Below are positions 16,895 to 25,385 of a DNA stretch of 64,000 nucleotides, one piece after another. This DNA comes from Actinopolyspora biskrensis (lineage in GTDB: Bacteria; Actinomycetota; Actinomycetes; Mycobacteriales; Pseudonocardiaceae): positions 124,001 through 188,000 of the forward strand of contig NZ_JACBYW010000006.1 in the NCBI RefSeq assembly GCF_013408175.1, given 5' to 3'. The notes below the pieces were generated by a model that was not told where the DNA came from, made no database searches, and was given only the letters and a program-made list of their open reading frames with translations. The translations under genes were made by a program, and so were the position numbers. How positions within the stretch are numbered: the stretch's first letter is position 1; every line of letters starts with the position of its first letter.

Positions 16895-17473
16895 ATGTCG
16901 TCCGCTATCACCGATGAGATGACCGCGGCCCTGCCGACGGTCGTACGTGAAATCGAACAGTTCGTCGCCTCGGAGGGGTGGAACCGACCCGCTCGGATGT
17001 TCGCGTTGGTCGACACGACCGAACTGCTCGAGGCCGAACCGGATCTGGAGGAGCAGCTCAACACGCAGTCGCCGCTGACTCCGGTGGCGCAGGACGAGCT
17101 GCCCAGTCAGGACCTCGGGGAGGCACTGGCCGGGATCAGCTGGCCCGAACGCGTGCTCGGCTGCGCGCTGGTCCAGGAGATCGTGGTGCTTCCACCGGAG
17201 GCCGAGCAGGAACTGCCCGAGGAGGGATCCGCCGCACAGGCGGCCGCGGCCGAACACCCCGAGCGCCGGGAGGCCAGGATCGTGGCCGGGGTGCTGCGCA
17301 GCGGAACACAAACCTGCGTGCTGCGGCTCCGCAACAAGTCCCCGGAGCAGGACCCGGACGACGCGGCGGCGAGCTTCGACGACGACCCGGAGGCCGAGGA
17401 AGGCGAACTGGTGGAGGACAGCGCGTTGGCACCGAACCTGCTCAACGCGTTGCACGCCACTTTCGAGGAGTGA
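16895..17473 (+). CDS. PPA1309-family conserved actinobacterial protein
   Basis: A 192-residue acidic soluble protein. The family, named after a Propionibacterium protein, is conserved next to UPF0182 and PDZ/Lon-C genes in actinobacteria; no biochemical function is established. Visible features are WNRPARMFALVDT, the core ISWPERVLGCALVQEIVVLPP, and a very acidic tail (SFDDDPEAEEGELVEDSAL). No membrane segment or metal motif is present. The ATG at 16895 is used because the upstream codons are low complexity. It converges on the PDZ protease gene, with a strong UUCG-loop hairpin between the two ends. Confidence 0.85.
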   Translation: MSSAITDEMTAALPTVVREIEQFVASEGWNRPARMFALVDTTELLEAEPDLEEQLNTQSPLTPVAQDELPSQDLGEALAGISWPERVLGCALVQEIVVLPPEAEQELPEEGSAAQAAAAEHPERREARIVAGVLRSGTQTCVLRLRNKSPEQDPDDAAASFDDDPEAEEGELVEDSALAPNLLNALHATFEE

Positions 17474-17554
17474 GAGCCCGCGAGGGGACCCCCGCGGCGG
17501 AACCACCCGCGACGGGGGAGAGCGGGGAACATCGGTCGGCCCCGGTGCGCCGTT

Positions 17555-17587
17555 CCACGACTCCTCGGTTCGCCGAGCGAGTCGTGG
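17555..17587. terminator. Bidirectional hairpin with UUCG loop
   Basis: CCACGACTC pairs with GAGTCGTGG and encloses CTCGG-TTCG-CCGAG, giving a 14-bp stem with one bulged base capped by a UUCG tetraloop. It lies between two convergent gene ends and is symmetric enough to stop transcription from both sides. Confidence 0.7.
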
Positions 17588-17647
17588 AGCGGTGGCGCGG
17601 CGTGACGACCGCCTTCCGGCGGGGCGGTCCCCCACGCCGACGGCACG

Positions 17648-18673
17648 TCAACAGCTCTGCGGGGACTTCCCGTTCTCGAGCGCGTTCAGGGCGTCGACCG
17701 CGTCGTCGAGCGTGCTCACCTTGATCAGCTTCATCCCGGAGGGCGCCTGGGACTTGGCCGCCGCGCAGTTGCCCTCCGGGGTGAGGAAGATCTCGGCGCC
17801 CGCTTCCCGGGCCTTGACCATCTTGAATCCGATACCGCCGATGCGGCCGACCTCGCCCGCGGGGTCGATCTCCCCCGTACCGGCGACGAATTTCCCCGCC
17901 GTCAGCTTGCCCGGGGTCAGCTTGTCCACGATGGACAGCGAGAACATCAGCCCCGCGGAAGGACCGCCCACGTTGGGGAGCCGGATGTCGATGTCGAAGT
18001 TCGCGTTGGGGCGCAGGGCCGGCTGCACCCCGAGGAAGCCCTGCTGCTTGTCGTCGGGCCGCTCACCGAGCTCGATCGTCGCTTCCCGCGGCTCCTGATC
18101 GGCGTGCTTGAAACGTATGGTCACGCGCTGGCCGGGCTTCGTGTCGGAGAGCGCGTCGATCAGCGACTGCGGATCGCTGAGCGAAGTACCGTCCGCCGAG
18201 ATGAGTTCGTCGTCCGGGGCGACGACGCCTTCCGCCGGCGAGCCCTCCACCACCTGGTCGGCCACGAGCCTGGTCGGATACCCCAGGTGTTTCAGGGCCG
18301 CGGTCTCGGCCGCCGTCTGGGAGCTCCGGAAGGCCTTGGTGTTGGTGCGCTCGACCTCCTTCTCGGACTTGTCCGGAGGGAAGTACAGCTCGCGCGGAGC
18401 CAGTGCGTGGTCGCCGCTCGCCCAGAGCGCGAGCGCGTTGAACACGGACAGCTGGTCCACCACCGAAACGGTGGTCATGTTGAGGTGGCCCGCCGTCGGG
18501 AAGGTCTTCGTGCCGTCGATGCGCACCACTTCCCTTCCCTCGTAGCTTCCGAGGGTGTCGTGCGTCGGGCCCGGGCCGAGAGCCACGTAGGGCACGGGCA
18601 GGAAGGCTCCGAGCATCCCGAAGACCACGACAAGAACGACACTCGTCAGCAGGGTCCAGGTTCGGCGACTCAC
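17648..18673 (-). CDS. PDZ domain / Lon-C (S16) membrane-anchored protease
   Basis: A 341-residue YlbL-like protein: one N-terminal membrane helix (residues 7-27), a PDZ domain around residues 125-205, and a Lon-type S16 proteolytic domain at the C-terminus. The catalytic serine lies in GGPSAGLMFSLS and the lysine in GGIGFKMVKAREAG, so the Ser-Lys dyad is intact. Such proteins are membrane-tethered proteases of uncertain substrate. The mycobacterial counterpart is Rv3194c (from memory). The GTG at 18673 is directly followed by the membrane helix. It is divergent from the DUF2342 gene. Confidence 0.92.
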   Translation of the reverse strand: MSRRTWTLLTSVVLVVVFGMLGAFLPVPYVALGPGPTHDTLGSYEGREVVRIDGTKTFPTAGHLNMTTVSVVDQLSVFNALALWASGDHALAPRELYFPPDKSEKEVERTNTKAFRSSQTAAETAALKHLGYPTRLVADQVVEGSPAEGVVAPDDELISADGTSLSDPQSLIDALSDTKPGQRVTIRFKHADQEPREATIELGERPDDKQQGFLGVQPALRPNANFDIDIRLPNVGGPSAGLMFSLSIVDKLTPGKLTAGKFVAGTGEIDPAGEVGRIGGIGFKMVKAREAGAEIFLTPEGNCAAAKSQAPSGMKLIKVSTLDDAVDALNALENGKSPQSC

Positions 18674-18969
18674 AGTCCGACACCCTACGTGCCACCCCTC
18701 CCCGTCCGACGGGTGACCGGAGCCGCGCCCGAGATGTCTCGTTCGTCATCAGCCGGGCGGAACCACGTGTTTCGCCGGAAGCGAACAAGCTCTCGGTCGG
18801 CGCGGGAACGCCACGAGCAGCGGCGAACGACCGCTGCCCGGATACCCCCTGAACGCTGCCGAAGCGCCGAGTCTGCCGCGGATTCCCCGAGCATCCGACC
18901 GCACGACACGCCTTCCGCGCGGGGCCCGCTCGCCTACAGTCCTCCGCGAGTTCCGCGTACGCTGGAACC

Positions 18970-20451
18970 ATGAGTGATGTGCCCTTCGGGTTCGGCCCCC
19001 ACGATCCCAACAACGAGGAGCCCGACGATCGCGACAGGGGCGAATCGTCGGAAGGAAGCTCAGGGGGCGACGCCGGATCCTCCGGAGGAACGGGGTCCTT
19101 CCCCGGCTTCGGCCCCGGGGGCATGCCCGGTCCTGGCGGCGGTATGCCGAATTTCGACATCGGCGCCCTCGGCCAAATGCTGACTCAACTCGGGCAGGCC
19201 CTCAGCCAGTCGTCGAGCGGCAGCGCGGGACCGGTCAACTACGACTTGGCCAAACAGCTGGCCCACCAGCAGCTGCAGAGCAACGAGCGGCCGACGCAGG
19301 AGCAGACCAAGGCCGTCGAGGACGGAGTACGGCTGGCCGAGCTCTGGCTCGACCCCACCACCTCGTTCCCGGCGGGAACGCACACCGTCCAGGCCTGGTC
19401 GCCGGGTGACTGGGTGGACAAGACCCTGCCGATCTGGCAACGGTTGTGCGACCCGGTGGCGCAGCGGGTCTCCGAGGCGTGGCTGGAAGCCCTGCCGCAG
19501 GAAGCCAAGCAGGCCGCGGGCCCCATAGTCTCCATGCTCGGCCAGATGGGCGGGTTGACCTTCGGTTCCCAGCTGGGGAACGGTCTGGCCCAACTCGGTG
19601 GCGAGGTGCTCACCTCGACCGAGGTGGGACTGCCGCTGGGACCCGACGGCACGGCCGCCCTGATGCCTGCCAACGTCGAACGCTTCGGCCAGGGACTGGA
19701 TCGTCCCGCCAGCGAGATAACCGTCTTCCTCGCCGCGCGGGAGGCCGCCCACCACCGGCTGTTCAGCCACGTCCCCTGGCTCCGCCAACAGCTGCTCGCC
19801 ACGGTGGAGGAGTACGCGCGCGGCATCCAGGTCGACACCTCCTCGCTGGAGGACCTCGCGAGCAGGATCGACCCGAGCGATCCGAGTTCGATGCAGGAAC
19901 TGATGAACTCCGGCATGCTCGAGCCGAAGACCACCGACGAGCAGCAGGCCGCCCTCGGCAGGCTGGAGAACCTGTTGGCGCTCGTCGAGGGCTGGGTCGA
20001 CGTGGTCGTGGCCGATGCGGTCGGGGACCGGCTGCCGGGTGCGGACGCGCTCGGGGAGACCGTGCGGCGCAGGCGCGCCAGCGGTGGCCCCGCCGAGCAG
20101 ACCTTCGCCACGCTCGTCGGGCTGCAGCTGCGGCCGCGCAGGCTTCGTGCGGCGGCTTCGCTGTGGCGGCTGATGACCGAACGCTACGGAGTGACCGGCC
20201 GCGACCAGGTGTGGGACCACCCCGACCTGTTGCCGGACGGTTCCGACCTCGACGAGCCGTTGGACTTCGCCGACCGCTGGGGCCGGGGCCACGAGGACCT
20301 GGACGATCCCATCGCCGCCATCCGACGCGCCGAGGCCGAGGAGCAAGCCGCGGAGGAGAACTCGAGCACCGAGGACGACGACTCGGATGAGCGGAACCGC
20401 GGGAACGGCGAGGACGACGGGGACGCACAGCAGGGCGGCGCCGACCGCTGA
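18970..20451 (+). CDS. Zinc-dependent metalloprotease, DUF2342 family
   Basis: A 493-residue protein of the actinobacterial DUF2342 family (putative hydrolase TIGR03624). The N-terminal 90 residues are Gly/Pro-rich and probably disordered. The presumed zinc segment is FLAAREAAHHRLFSHVPWL near residue 255, a variant of HExxH in which E and H lie in REAAHHRLF. A second conserved block is ENLLALVEGWVDVVVADAV. The C-terminal 50 residues are strongly acidic. Function is unproven; soluble location is inferred from the absence of a signal peptide. The start is ATG. It is convergent with the DUF45 peptidase gene. Confidence 0.88.
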   Translation: MSDVPFGFGPHDPNNEEPDDRDRGESSEGSSGGDAGSSGGTGSFPGFGPGGMPGPGGGMPNFDIGALGQMLTQLGQALSQSSSGSAGPVNYDLAKQLAHQQLQSNERPTQEQTKAVEDGVRLAELWLDPTTSFPAGTHTVQAWSPGDWVDKTLPIWQRLCDPVAQRVSEAWLEALPQEAKQAAGPIVSMLGQMGGLTFGSQLGNGLAQLGGEVLTSTEVGLPLGPDGTAALMPANVERFGQGLDRPASEITVFLAAREAAHHRLFSHVPWLRQQLLATVEEYARGIQVDTSSLEDLASRIDPSDPSSMQELMNSGMLEPKTTDEQQAALGRLENLLALVEGWVDVVVADAVGDRLPGADALGETVRRRRASGGPAEQTFATLVGLQLRPRRLRAAASLWRLMTERYGVTGRDQVWDHPDLLPDGSDLDEPLDFADRWGRGHEDLDDPIAAIRRAEAEEQAAEENSSTEDDDSDERNRGNGEDDGDAQQGGADR

Positions 20452-20479
20452 TCCGAAGTTCTCCGCTCCTCCCCGTCGT

Positions 20480-20560
20480 GGGTGGTCGCTCGGCGGAACC
20501 CCCGCGGGCCCGCGGGCTGGTGCCCCGACGTCGGGTGGTGCCGCTCCCGGCCGAACCGAC
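20480..20560 (+). repeat. Modular dispersed repeat, shortened copy
   Basis: Shows gtgggtggtcgctcggcggaac (reverse of the repeat tail) and tgccccgacgtcgggtggtg, a collapsed version of the core palindrome with its centre deleted. It lies between convergent genes. Confidence 0.5.
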
Positions 20561-20601
20561 ACCGGAGTCGGCCGGGGACCGGGGCTCCGGGTTCCCGGCC
20601 G

Positions 20602-21153
20602 TCACCGGTCGGTGCAGTCCTCCTCGTCGTCCCCGTCGAGCTCCAGCTGTGCCGCCGCGGCCAGCCCCTCCAGGTAGCCGATGGCTCGCTCGGTCTTCGG
20701 GTACCTGCGCACCCAGGCCCAGAAGTCCGCCCCGTGCCCGGGCACCAGCAGATGCGTCAGCTCGTGGACCAGCACGTAGTCGAGCACCCAGGACGGGACA
20801 TCGCGCAGTCTGCGGCTGACCCTTATGGTGCCCTCGCTCGGCGTGCAGGAGGCCCATCTGGTGCGCATCGGCGCCACCCACCGGATGCCCGTGGGAACCG
20901 CCCTGCCCTCCAGGTACTGCTCAGCGAGTTCACCGCACCTGTCGGCCAGCGCGGTGTCGGACTCCCGTGCCGGTGACTTGCGTCGGGTCTCGCTGCGGCG
21001 GAGTCTGCTGAGCATTTCCTCGACCCAGCGCTTCTCCTCGCTCCGGCTCATCCTGGCCGGTAGCAGCACGACCACCTTGCCGCCGTCGCGATAGGCACTG
21101 ACCGTTTGACGCCTGCGCTTGCTGCGGCGCACCTCCACTTGCGGTTCGGACAC
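20602..21153 (-). CDS. YgjP-like metallopeptidase (DUF45)
   Basis: A 183-residue soluble protein of the YgjP/DUF45 family of SprT-like zinc metallopeptidases. The zinc motif is HELTH in YVLVHELTHLLVPGHGADFW, with a third ligand histidine in GHGADF. The upstream strand WASCTPSEGTIRVSRRL is the family's conserved beta segment. These proteins are often found beside restriction or repair genes, but the housekeeping copy here has no known substrate. The GTG start at 21153 matches the family N-terminus, rich in Arg/Lys. Confidence 0.9.
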   Translation of the reverse strand: MSEPQVEVRRSKRRRQTVSAYRDGGKVVVLLPARMSRSEEKRWVEEMLSRLRRSETRRKSPARESDTALADRCGELAEQYLEGRAVPTGIRWVAPMRTRWASCTPSEGTIRVSRRLRDVPSWVLDYVLVHELTHLLVPGHGADFWAWVRRYPKTERAIGYLEGLAAAAQLELDGDDEEDCTDR

Positions 21154-21440
21154 GCTCCGGGAGCCTAGCTAGCCTCCTCCGGCTCCGGACGTCCGCTGTG
21201 ATCCTACCCGCAGATCGACTCCGACCCGGGGCGGTCGCAACGGGCGGGACCGTCCGGAGAAATTTCGATCAAACACGCAGAGTGTTTGCGATTCGCCCAG
21301 CACTTTCACACGAACTCGCGACACTCCGAACGCATGCGCGCCGCCCCGCCCACGGGTACCTTTTGCCCAGCGTAGTCCGGACAGGCACAACGGTGCGTAC
21401 CGAAGATCCGGACCTCGGGACGGCGACAGAGGAGGAAGCC

Positions 21441-21605
21441 TTGGCCGAAACGTACAACGGCTACTGCGTGAAGTGCCGGGAGAAACGAGACTTCACCGGC
21501 GAGATCTCGGAGACCAACGGCAGGAGGATGGCCAAGGGGACCTGTCCGGTGTGCGGCACGAAAATGACACGCATTCTCGGAAAGGCACACAACGCCCAGG
21601 GGTGA
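21441..21605 (+). CDS. DUF5679 small zinc-ribbon protein
   Basis: A 54-residue protein with two cysteine pairs, YCVKCREKRDF and CPVCGTKMTRILGK, matching DUF5679, a compact zinc ribbon conserved in actinobacteria. Family members begin MAETYNGYC; here the first codon is TTG at 21441, with GGAGG just upstream at 21431-21435. Its function is unknown; basic residues around the second pair suggest nucleic-acid or ribosome contact. It lies between a metallopeptidase and the AarF kinase. Confidence 0.88.
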   Translation: MAETYNGYCVKCREKRDFTGEISETNGRRMAKGTCPVCGTKMTRILGKAHNAQG

Positions 21606-21873
21606 CCCCTTCCACGCGGAAATCTCCCCGACCACTACTCACGGACCGGAGGGCGGCGATCGTTCCGACGGGAGTCGGAAACGCGACAACACGACAGCGC
21701 TGAGCACCTCACCCGGACTCGGGACGGGCACTCCTCCCCGCGGGAAAGAGCGAATTCGTCCGTGGCGATCTTGCACACGGCTATGCGAATACCTCTAACA
21801 TGGCGGTGAGTCCGTAGGCGTGTGTTCGAAGGCCGAGCCGCCTTCGCCACCTGCCGACTGGAAGGGAGTTCCC

Positions 21874-23184
21874 GTGACCGATGTTCCCCGCCGGGCAGCG
21901 CAGCGTACCGCCAAGCTGGCAAGTCTGCCGCTCGGTGCCGCAGGGAGGGTGGCCGCGGGATGGGGCAAGCGGCTGACCGGACAGGACGCCGCCACGGTCA
22001 GCGCGGACTTCTCCGCGCGAACCGCCGAGCAGTTGTTCGCCGTCCTCGGACAGCTCAAGGGCGGCGCCATGAAGTTCGGACAGGCGTTGAGCGTGTTCGA
22101 AGCGGCGGTTCCCGACGAGCTGGCCGAGCCCTACCGGCAGGCACTGTCCAAGTTGCAGGCAACGGCACCACCGATGTCGGAAGCCAGCGTGCGGAGAACC
22201 CTCGACGAGCAGTTGGGCGCCGACTGGCACCGACGTTTCGCCGAGTTCGACGACTCCCCCACCGCGGCGGCGAGTATCGGACAGGTGCACCGGGCCGTCT
22301 GGCACGACGGCAGGGAGGTCGCGGTCAAGATCCAGTACCCCGGGGCCGACGAGGCACTGCGTTCCGATCTGCGCCAGCTGATGCGCTTTTCCAGGCTCTT
22401 CCAGTCCCTGCTCCCGGGGGCGGAGATAAAGCCGCTGCTCAACGAGCTGCAGGATCGGATGGTGGAGGAACTCGACTACCGCATCGAGTCCGACAACCAA
22501 CGTGCGTTCGCCGCGGCTTTCGCCGACGACGAACTCGTGCGCGTTCCCGGGGTCGTCGCCAGCTCCCCCAAGGTCATGGTGACCGAGTGGGTTTCCGGTG
22601 AACCCTTCGCCGAGATCATCGAGAACGGCTCGCGTGAGCAGCGGAACCGGGCGGGCAGGCTGCTCAGCGAGTTCCACTTCTCATCCCCGGCTCGGGTCGG
22701 GCTGTTGCACGCGGATCCGCATCCGGGCAACTTCCGGCTGCTTCCGGACGGCAGACTGAGCGTGATCGACTTCGGTGCCGTGGCACGGCTCCCGGAGGGG
22801 CTGCCCACCACGCTGGGACGCATGCTGCGACTCGCGCTGGAGGACCGCGCCGAGGAGCTGATGGACCTGCTGCGCTCCGATCGGTTCGTACAGACCGACT
22901 CCGCCCTCCGAGCCGAGGACGTGCAGGCCTACCTCGGCCCGTTCGTGGACCCGGTTCGCACGGAGACCTTCCACTTCACACGCGCGTGGTTGCAGTACCA
23001 GGCGGATCGCGTCGGTGATCTGCGCAGTCCCGACTTCCGGACCGGGCGTTCGCTGAACCTGCCCCCGGACTACCTGTTGATCCACCGGGTGACTCTGGGC
23101 GCTACCGGGATCCTCTGCCAGCTCGACGCCGAGGTGGCGGCGCGGGAGATCATCGCCACCTGGCAACCCGGGTTCCTGGACTGA
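21874..23184 (+). CDS. AarF/ABC1/UbiB-family atypical kinase
   Basis: A 436-residue ADCK/UbiB-like protein. The KxGQ motif characteristic of the family is present as AMKFGQALSVFE, followed by AAASIGQVHRA, the lysine strand REVAVKIQYPG, the catalytic loop LLHADPHPGNFRLL and the metal loop LSVIDFGAVARL. UbiB-type proteins support isoprenoid-lipid or quinone metabolism through ATPase activity. In mycobacteria the homologue (Rv3197, from memory) belongs to the macrolide-inducible WhiB7 regulon. The GTG start is supported by AAGGGAG. Two parS-like palindromes follow the stop codon. Confidence 0.92.
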   Translation: MTDVPRRAAQRTAKLASLPLGAAGRVAAGWGKRLTGQDAATVSADFSARTAEQLFAVLGQLKGGAMKFGQALSVFEAAVPDELAEPYRQALSKLQATAPPMSEASVRRTLDEQLGADWHRRFAEFDDSPTAAASIGQVHRAVWHDGREVAVKIQYPGADEALRSDLRQLMRFSRLFQSLLPGAEIKPLLNELQDRMVEELDYRIESDNQRAFAAAFADDELVRVPGVVASSPKVMVTEWVSGEPFAEIIENGSREQRNRAGRLLSEFHFSSPARVGLLHADPHPGNFRLLPDGRLSVIDFGAVARLPEGLPTTLGRMLRLALEDRAEELMDLLRSDRFVQTDSALRAEDVQAYLGPFVDPVRTETFHFTRAWLQYQADRVGDLRSPDFRTGRSLNLPPDYLLIHRVTLGATGILCQLDAEVAAREIIATWQPGFLD

Positions 23185-23203
23185 GCCCGGTCCGCTGTGG
23201 AAG

Positions 23204-23260
23204 GTTTCGCGCGAAACGTCCTTTCCGGAACCGTTCCAGGGTGACAGTTTCGCGCGAAAC
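23204..23260. promoter_or_regulatory. Two GTTTCGCGCGAAAC palindromes
   Basis: The perfect 14-bp palindrome GTTTCGCGCGAAAC occurs at 23204-23217 and 23247-23260, 43 bp apart centre to centre, between convergent genes. It equals the parS consensus GTTTCACGTGAAAC except for one substitution in each half-site. It could bind a ParB-like or other dimeric protein, or simply form hairpins at the transcript ends. Confidence 0.5.
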
Positions 23261-23341
23261 GCCCCCAGCAGAGTGGTCGGCAGCGTCACCCGAGGGCTCC
23301 GCCACGCGACCCCTCGCTCCAACCGAGCCGACGAGCTCCTG

Positions 23342-24205
23342 TCAGGGTTTCGTCCCCACGTACACGGTATCGGCGGACAGGTAGTACAAATCGTCGCGGC
23401 CGCCCGCGTAGTTCGGCCCGTCCTCGTCGAGCAGCTGGTCGAGCGCGTCGACGTCGGCCGCCGAGCACTCCGTCCACGCCGCCTCGCGCAACCAGCGCAG
23501 CCGCCGCAGGACCACGTTCAGCACCGGGCCGGTGGCCGGAGCCTGCCGGTCCACCAGGTAGCTCCACGAGGTGATCTCGTCCAGTCCCGCCCGACCCAGC
23601 GCTGTCGTCCAGCCGACCGGCAGCCGCACCGCACCGGGCATCTCCTCCCGCATCCTGCGGAACCACGTCTGCCGCGCGGCGAGCAGCCGCTCCTCCAAGC
23701 CCGGTTGTCCTACTCCGACGTCCCAGGGCAGAGTCCGCGCCCACAAACCGGATTCCACGACGACCAGCCTGCCGCCGGGCCGCACCAGCCGGGAAAGCCT
23801 GCGCAACCCGTCGAGCTGGTCCGGCAGGTGGTGGACCATCAGCGAGGCGAACACCAGGTCGGCCGGTTCCACCGAATCGCTCAGCTCCTCTGTGGCGACA
23901 TCACCTCGAACACCGCGGACCCGCACGTTCTCACCCGCGGATTCGTCCGCGTGGCGCTGCGCTTCGGCCAGCAGTTCCGGCGCGGAGTCCACGAGGGTCA
24001 CCAGACCGCTCGGGAGTGCCGAGGCGAACGCCGCGGCGGCCCCGCCCGCCCCCGAACCGACGTCGACGACCGATTCGCAGTTCCGCCCGCCGGAGACCAG
24101 AGCCGCCGCGAGCCGCCCGGTCTCGGCGGCGGCCAGTTCGTCCTCTTCACGCAGTTCTCGCAGGCGCGCGTCCCAGTCGATGTTGTCGTGCGAATGGCTG
24201 TGCAT
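23342..24205 (-). CDS. Class I SAM-dependent methyltransferase
   Basis: A 287-residue soluble methyltransferase. Motif I is VVDVGSGAGGAAAAFA near residue 63, followed by an acidic residue after VTLVDSAPE and motif IV DLVFASLMVHHLPD. The C-terminal half follows the GGRLVVVESG pattern typical of small-molecule methyltransferases. The N-terminus MHSHSHDNIDWDARL is His-rich. The acceptor is unknown. The ATG at 24205 is the natural start. It is absent from the mycobacterial neighbourhood as I recall it, so it may be a lineage insertion. Confidence 0.88.
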   Translation of the reverse strand: MHSHSHDNIDWDARLRELREEDELAAAETGRLAAALVSGGRNCESVVDVGSGAGGAAAAFASALPSGLVTLVDSAPELLAEAQRHADESAGENVRVRGVRGDVATEELSDSVEPADLVFASLMVHHLPDQLDGLRRLSRLVRPGGRLVVVESGLWARTLPWDVGVGQPGLEERLLAARQTWFRRMREEMPGAVRLPVGWTTALGRAGLDEITSWSYLVDRQAPATGPVLNVVLRRLRWLREAAWTECSAADVDALDQLLDEDGPNYAGGRDDLYYLSADTVYVGTKP

Positions 24206-24396
24206 GCTCGAAGCCTACCGTGATCACGGGATGCCCCGGCCGAACCGACGGGGAATCCGCACGGAACACATCCGCCGCACCGGCGAAGCGAACCGTCCTC
24301 TTTTTCCGCGGACCGAACGCTTCCGGTGCATTTTCTTCCGACGCGAGTTTCCACCGCCTCGGATCCTTCGCGAACCGGCGGACCGAGGCAGCGGAT

Positions 24397-24615
24397 TCAA
24401 TTCCGCGGCAGTCGCCGTTCGGCTCTCCTCGCCGCGAAGGCGGAGACGCGTCGCCAGAATCGAACTGCCTTCAGCCGACGGGCCAGTCTCGCCTCCTCGG
24501 CCTCCTCCAGCAACCGCCGACATCGTAATCGGGCCATCTCTTCGGGGAACATTCTTCGCCTCCGCTCCTCGTTCCGTTTCGCCTCGTTCGTCCGGGCCAT
24601 CCGTGCGGATGTCAT
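24397..24615 (-). CDS. Small very basic protein overlapping whiB7
   Basis: A 72-residue ORF whose ATG overlaps the whiB7 stop codon as ATGA, the classic sign of translational coupling. About a third of the residues are Arg or Lys, and the central part (EEAEEARLARRLKAVRFW) would form an amphipathic or coiled-coil helix. I recognise no domain. It could be a DNA- or RNA-binding partner co-induced with WhiB7. Alternatively it is a chance open frame in Arg-rich GC sequence. The overlap, same strand and helical periodicity favour a real gene. Confidence 0.55.
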   Translation of the reverse strand: MTSARMARTNEAKRNEERRRRMFPEEMARLRCRRLLEEAEEARLARRLKAVRFWRRVSAFAARRAERRLPRN

Positions 24616-24983
24616 GCCACTCGCCGTCCGTTCGTGGAGTTTCGCCCCGCACCGGTGTCCTCCACCGGGTGTTTGCGCGGCCTTCCGCGCGGTTTCTTAC
24701 GGTTGATCACCGTCCCCTGTTCGACGATCTCACCGCCCCAGACCCCCCAGGGTTCACCACGGGAGAGAGCTCCCGCCAGACATTCGGACCTGATCGGACA
24801 GTCACCGCACAACCGCTTGGCCCTCTCGAGGTCCGACGGTTTCTCCGCGAACCACAGGTCAGGATCCCGGCGGCAGGGCAGGTACTCGTTGGTGCTCGGT
24901 GCGGCGTTGAGCAGGTCGGAAACGGTCTCGCCGTGGTTGCCGGTCTCGTCCCCGGTTACTGATGGGGCACTGCCGGTCGCCAT
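24612..24983 (-). CDS. whiB7: WhiB7-type iron-sulfur transcriptional regulator
   Basis: A 123-residue WhiB-family protein. Four cysteines bind a 4Fe-4S cluster: Cys37, Cys59, Cys62 and Cys68 (pattern C...CxxC...C). GVWGGE follows at residues 80-85, and an AT-hook RGRPRK at 99-104. The AT-hook is the defining feature of WhiB7 (WblC in Streptomyces), which partners the primary sigma factor and activates intrinsic antibiotic-resistance genes with AT-rich promoters. The leader upstream contains its own AT-marked promoter, a uORF and an attenuator. The neighbours aarF and uvrD2 are the same as in mycobacteria. The start is ATG with GGAGGAAG upstream. Confidence 0.96.
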   Translation of the reverse strand: MATGSAPSVTGDETGNHGETVSDLLNAAPSTNEYLPCRRDPDLWFAEKPSDLERAKRLCGDCPIRSECLAGALSRGEPWGVWGGEIVEQGTVINRKKPRGRPRKHPVEDTGAGRNSTNGRRVA

Positions 24984-25076
24984 GTGTCTTCCTCCTGATC
25001 GGTCGAATCAGTTCGTTCGTCGAGCGCTGCGGAATGTCCGTGAAGTACGAGTCGGTTCGGTACGTGGGGACACATC

Positions 25077-25110
25077 AAAAAGGCCGCGGACCCTCGGTGG
25101 GTCCGCGGCC
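25077..25110 (-). terminator. whiB7 leader attenuator
   Basis: A perfect 12-bp stem (GGCCGCGGACCC/GGGTCCGCGGCC) with a 5-nt loop, followed on the minus strand by TTTTT. It ends 93 nt before the whiB7 start and begins about 30 nt after the uORF stop, so it can stop whiB7 transcription early. Known whiB7/wblC genes use the same layout for antibiotic-dependent readthrough. Confidence 0.85.
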
Positions 25111-25140
25111 GAAAAAGCACCGGCTACTCGACAAGCAGCC

Positions 25141-25320
25141 TCAAAAACTTCGTTCCGGCACGGACCGCCCCCGACGGGTGATCCCCGACTGTGCGACACG
25201 ACGGAAGCACGGACCCACGACAGAGCCGTTCTCGTCGTGCTGGTCCCGAAGCATCCGCCACGCAGCGGTGTCCGCGAGGCCGTGGTGGCCCATCGACGCG
25301 TGAATGCCGAGCTCGCGCAT
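25141..25320 (-). CDS. whiB7 leader uORF (59 codons)
   Basis: An upstream ORF within the whiB7 leader, beginning MRELGIHASMGHHG and ending RSVPERSF. The ATG at 25320 follows a purine-rich AAAGGTGG. Its stop lies 30 nt before the attenuator hairpin, so translating ribosomes cover the RNA that can compete with it. In known whiB7/wblC systems, stalling on such a uORF under ribosome-targeting antibiotics permits readthrough. The peptide has no recognisable domain. Its start codon is uncertain, because a longer frame to 25404 would begin upstream of the predicted transcript start. Confidence 0.6.
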   Translation of the reverse strand: MRELGIHASMGHHGLADTAAWRMLRDQHDENGSVVGPCFRRVAQSGITRRGRSVPERSF

Positions 25321-25385
25321 TTCGAGCCACCACCTTTCCTTCGCCCGCCGCCGGATTGGACGAGTTCGTCCGGACTGCCGAAGGC

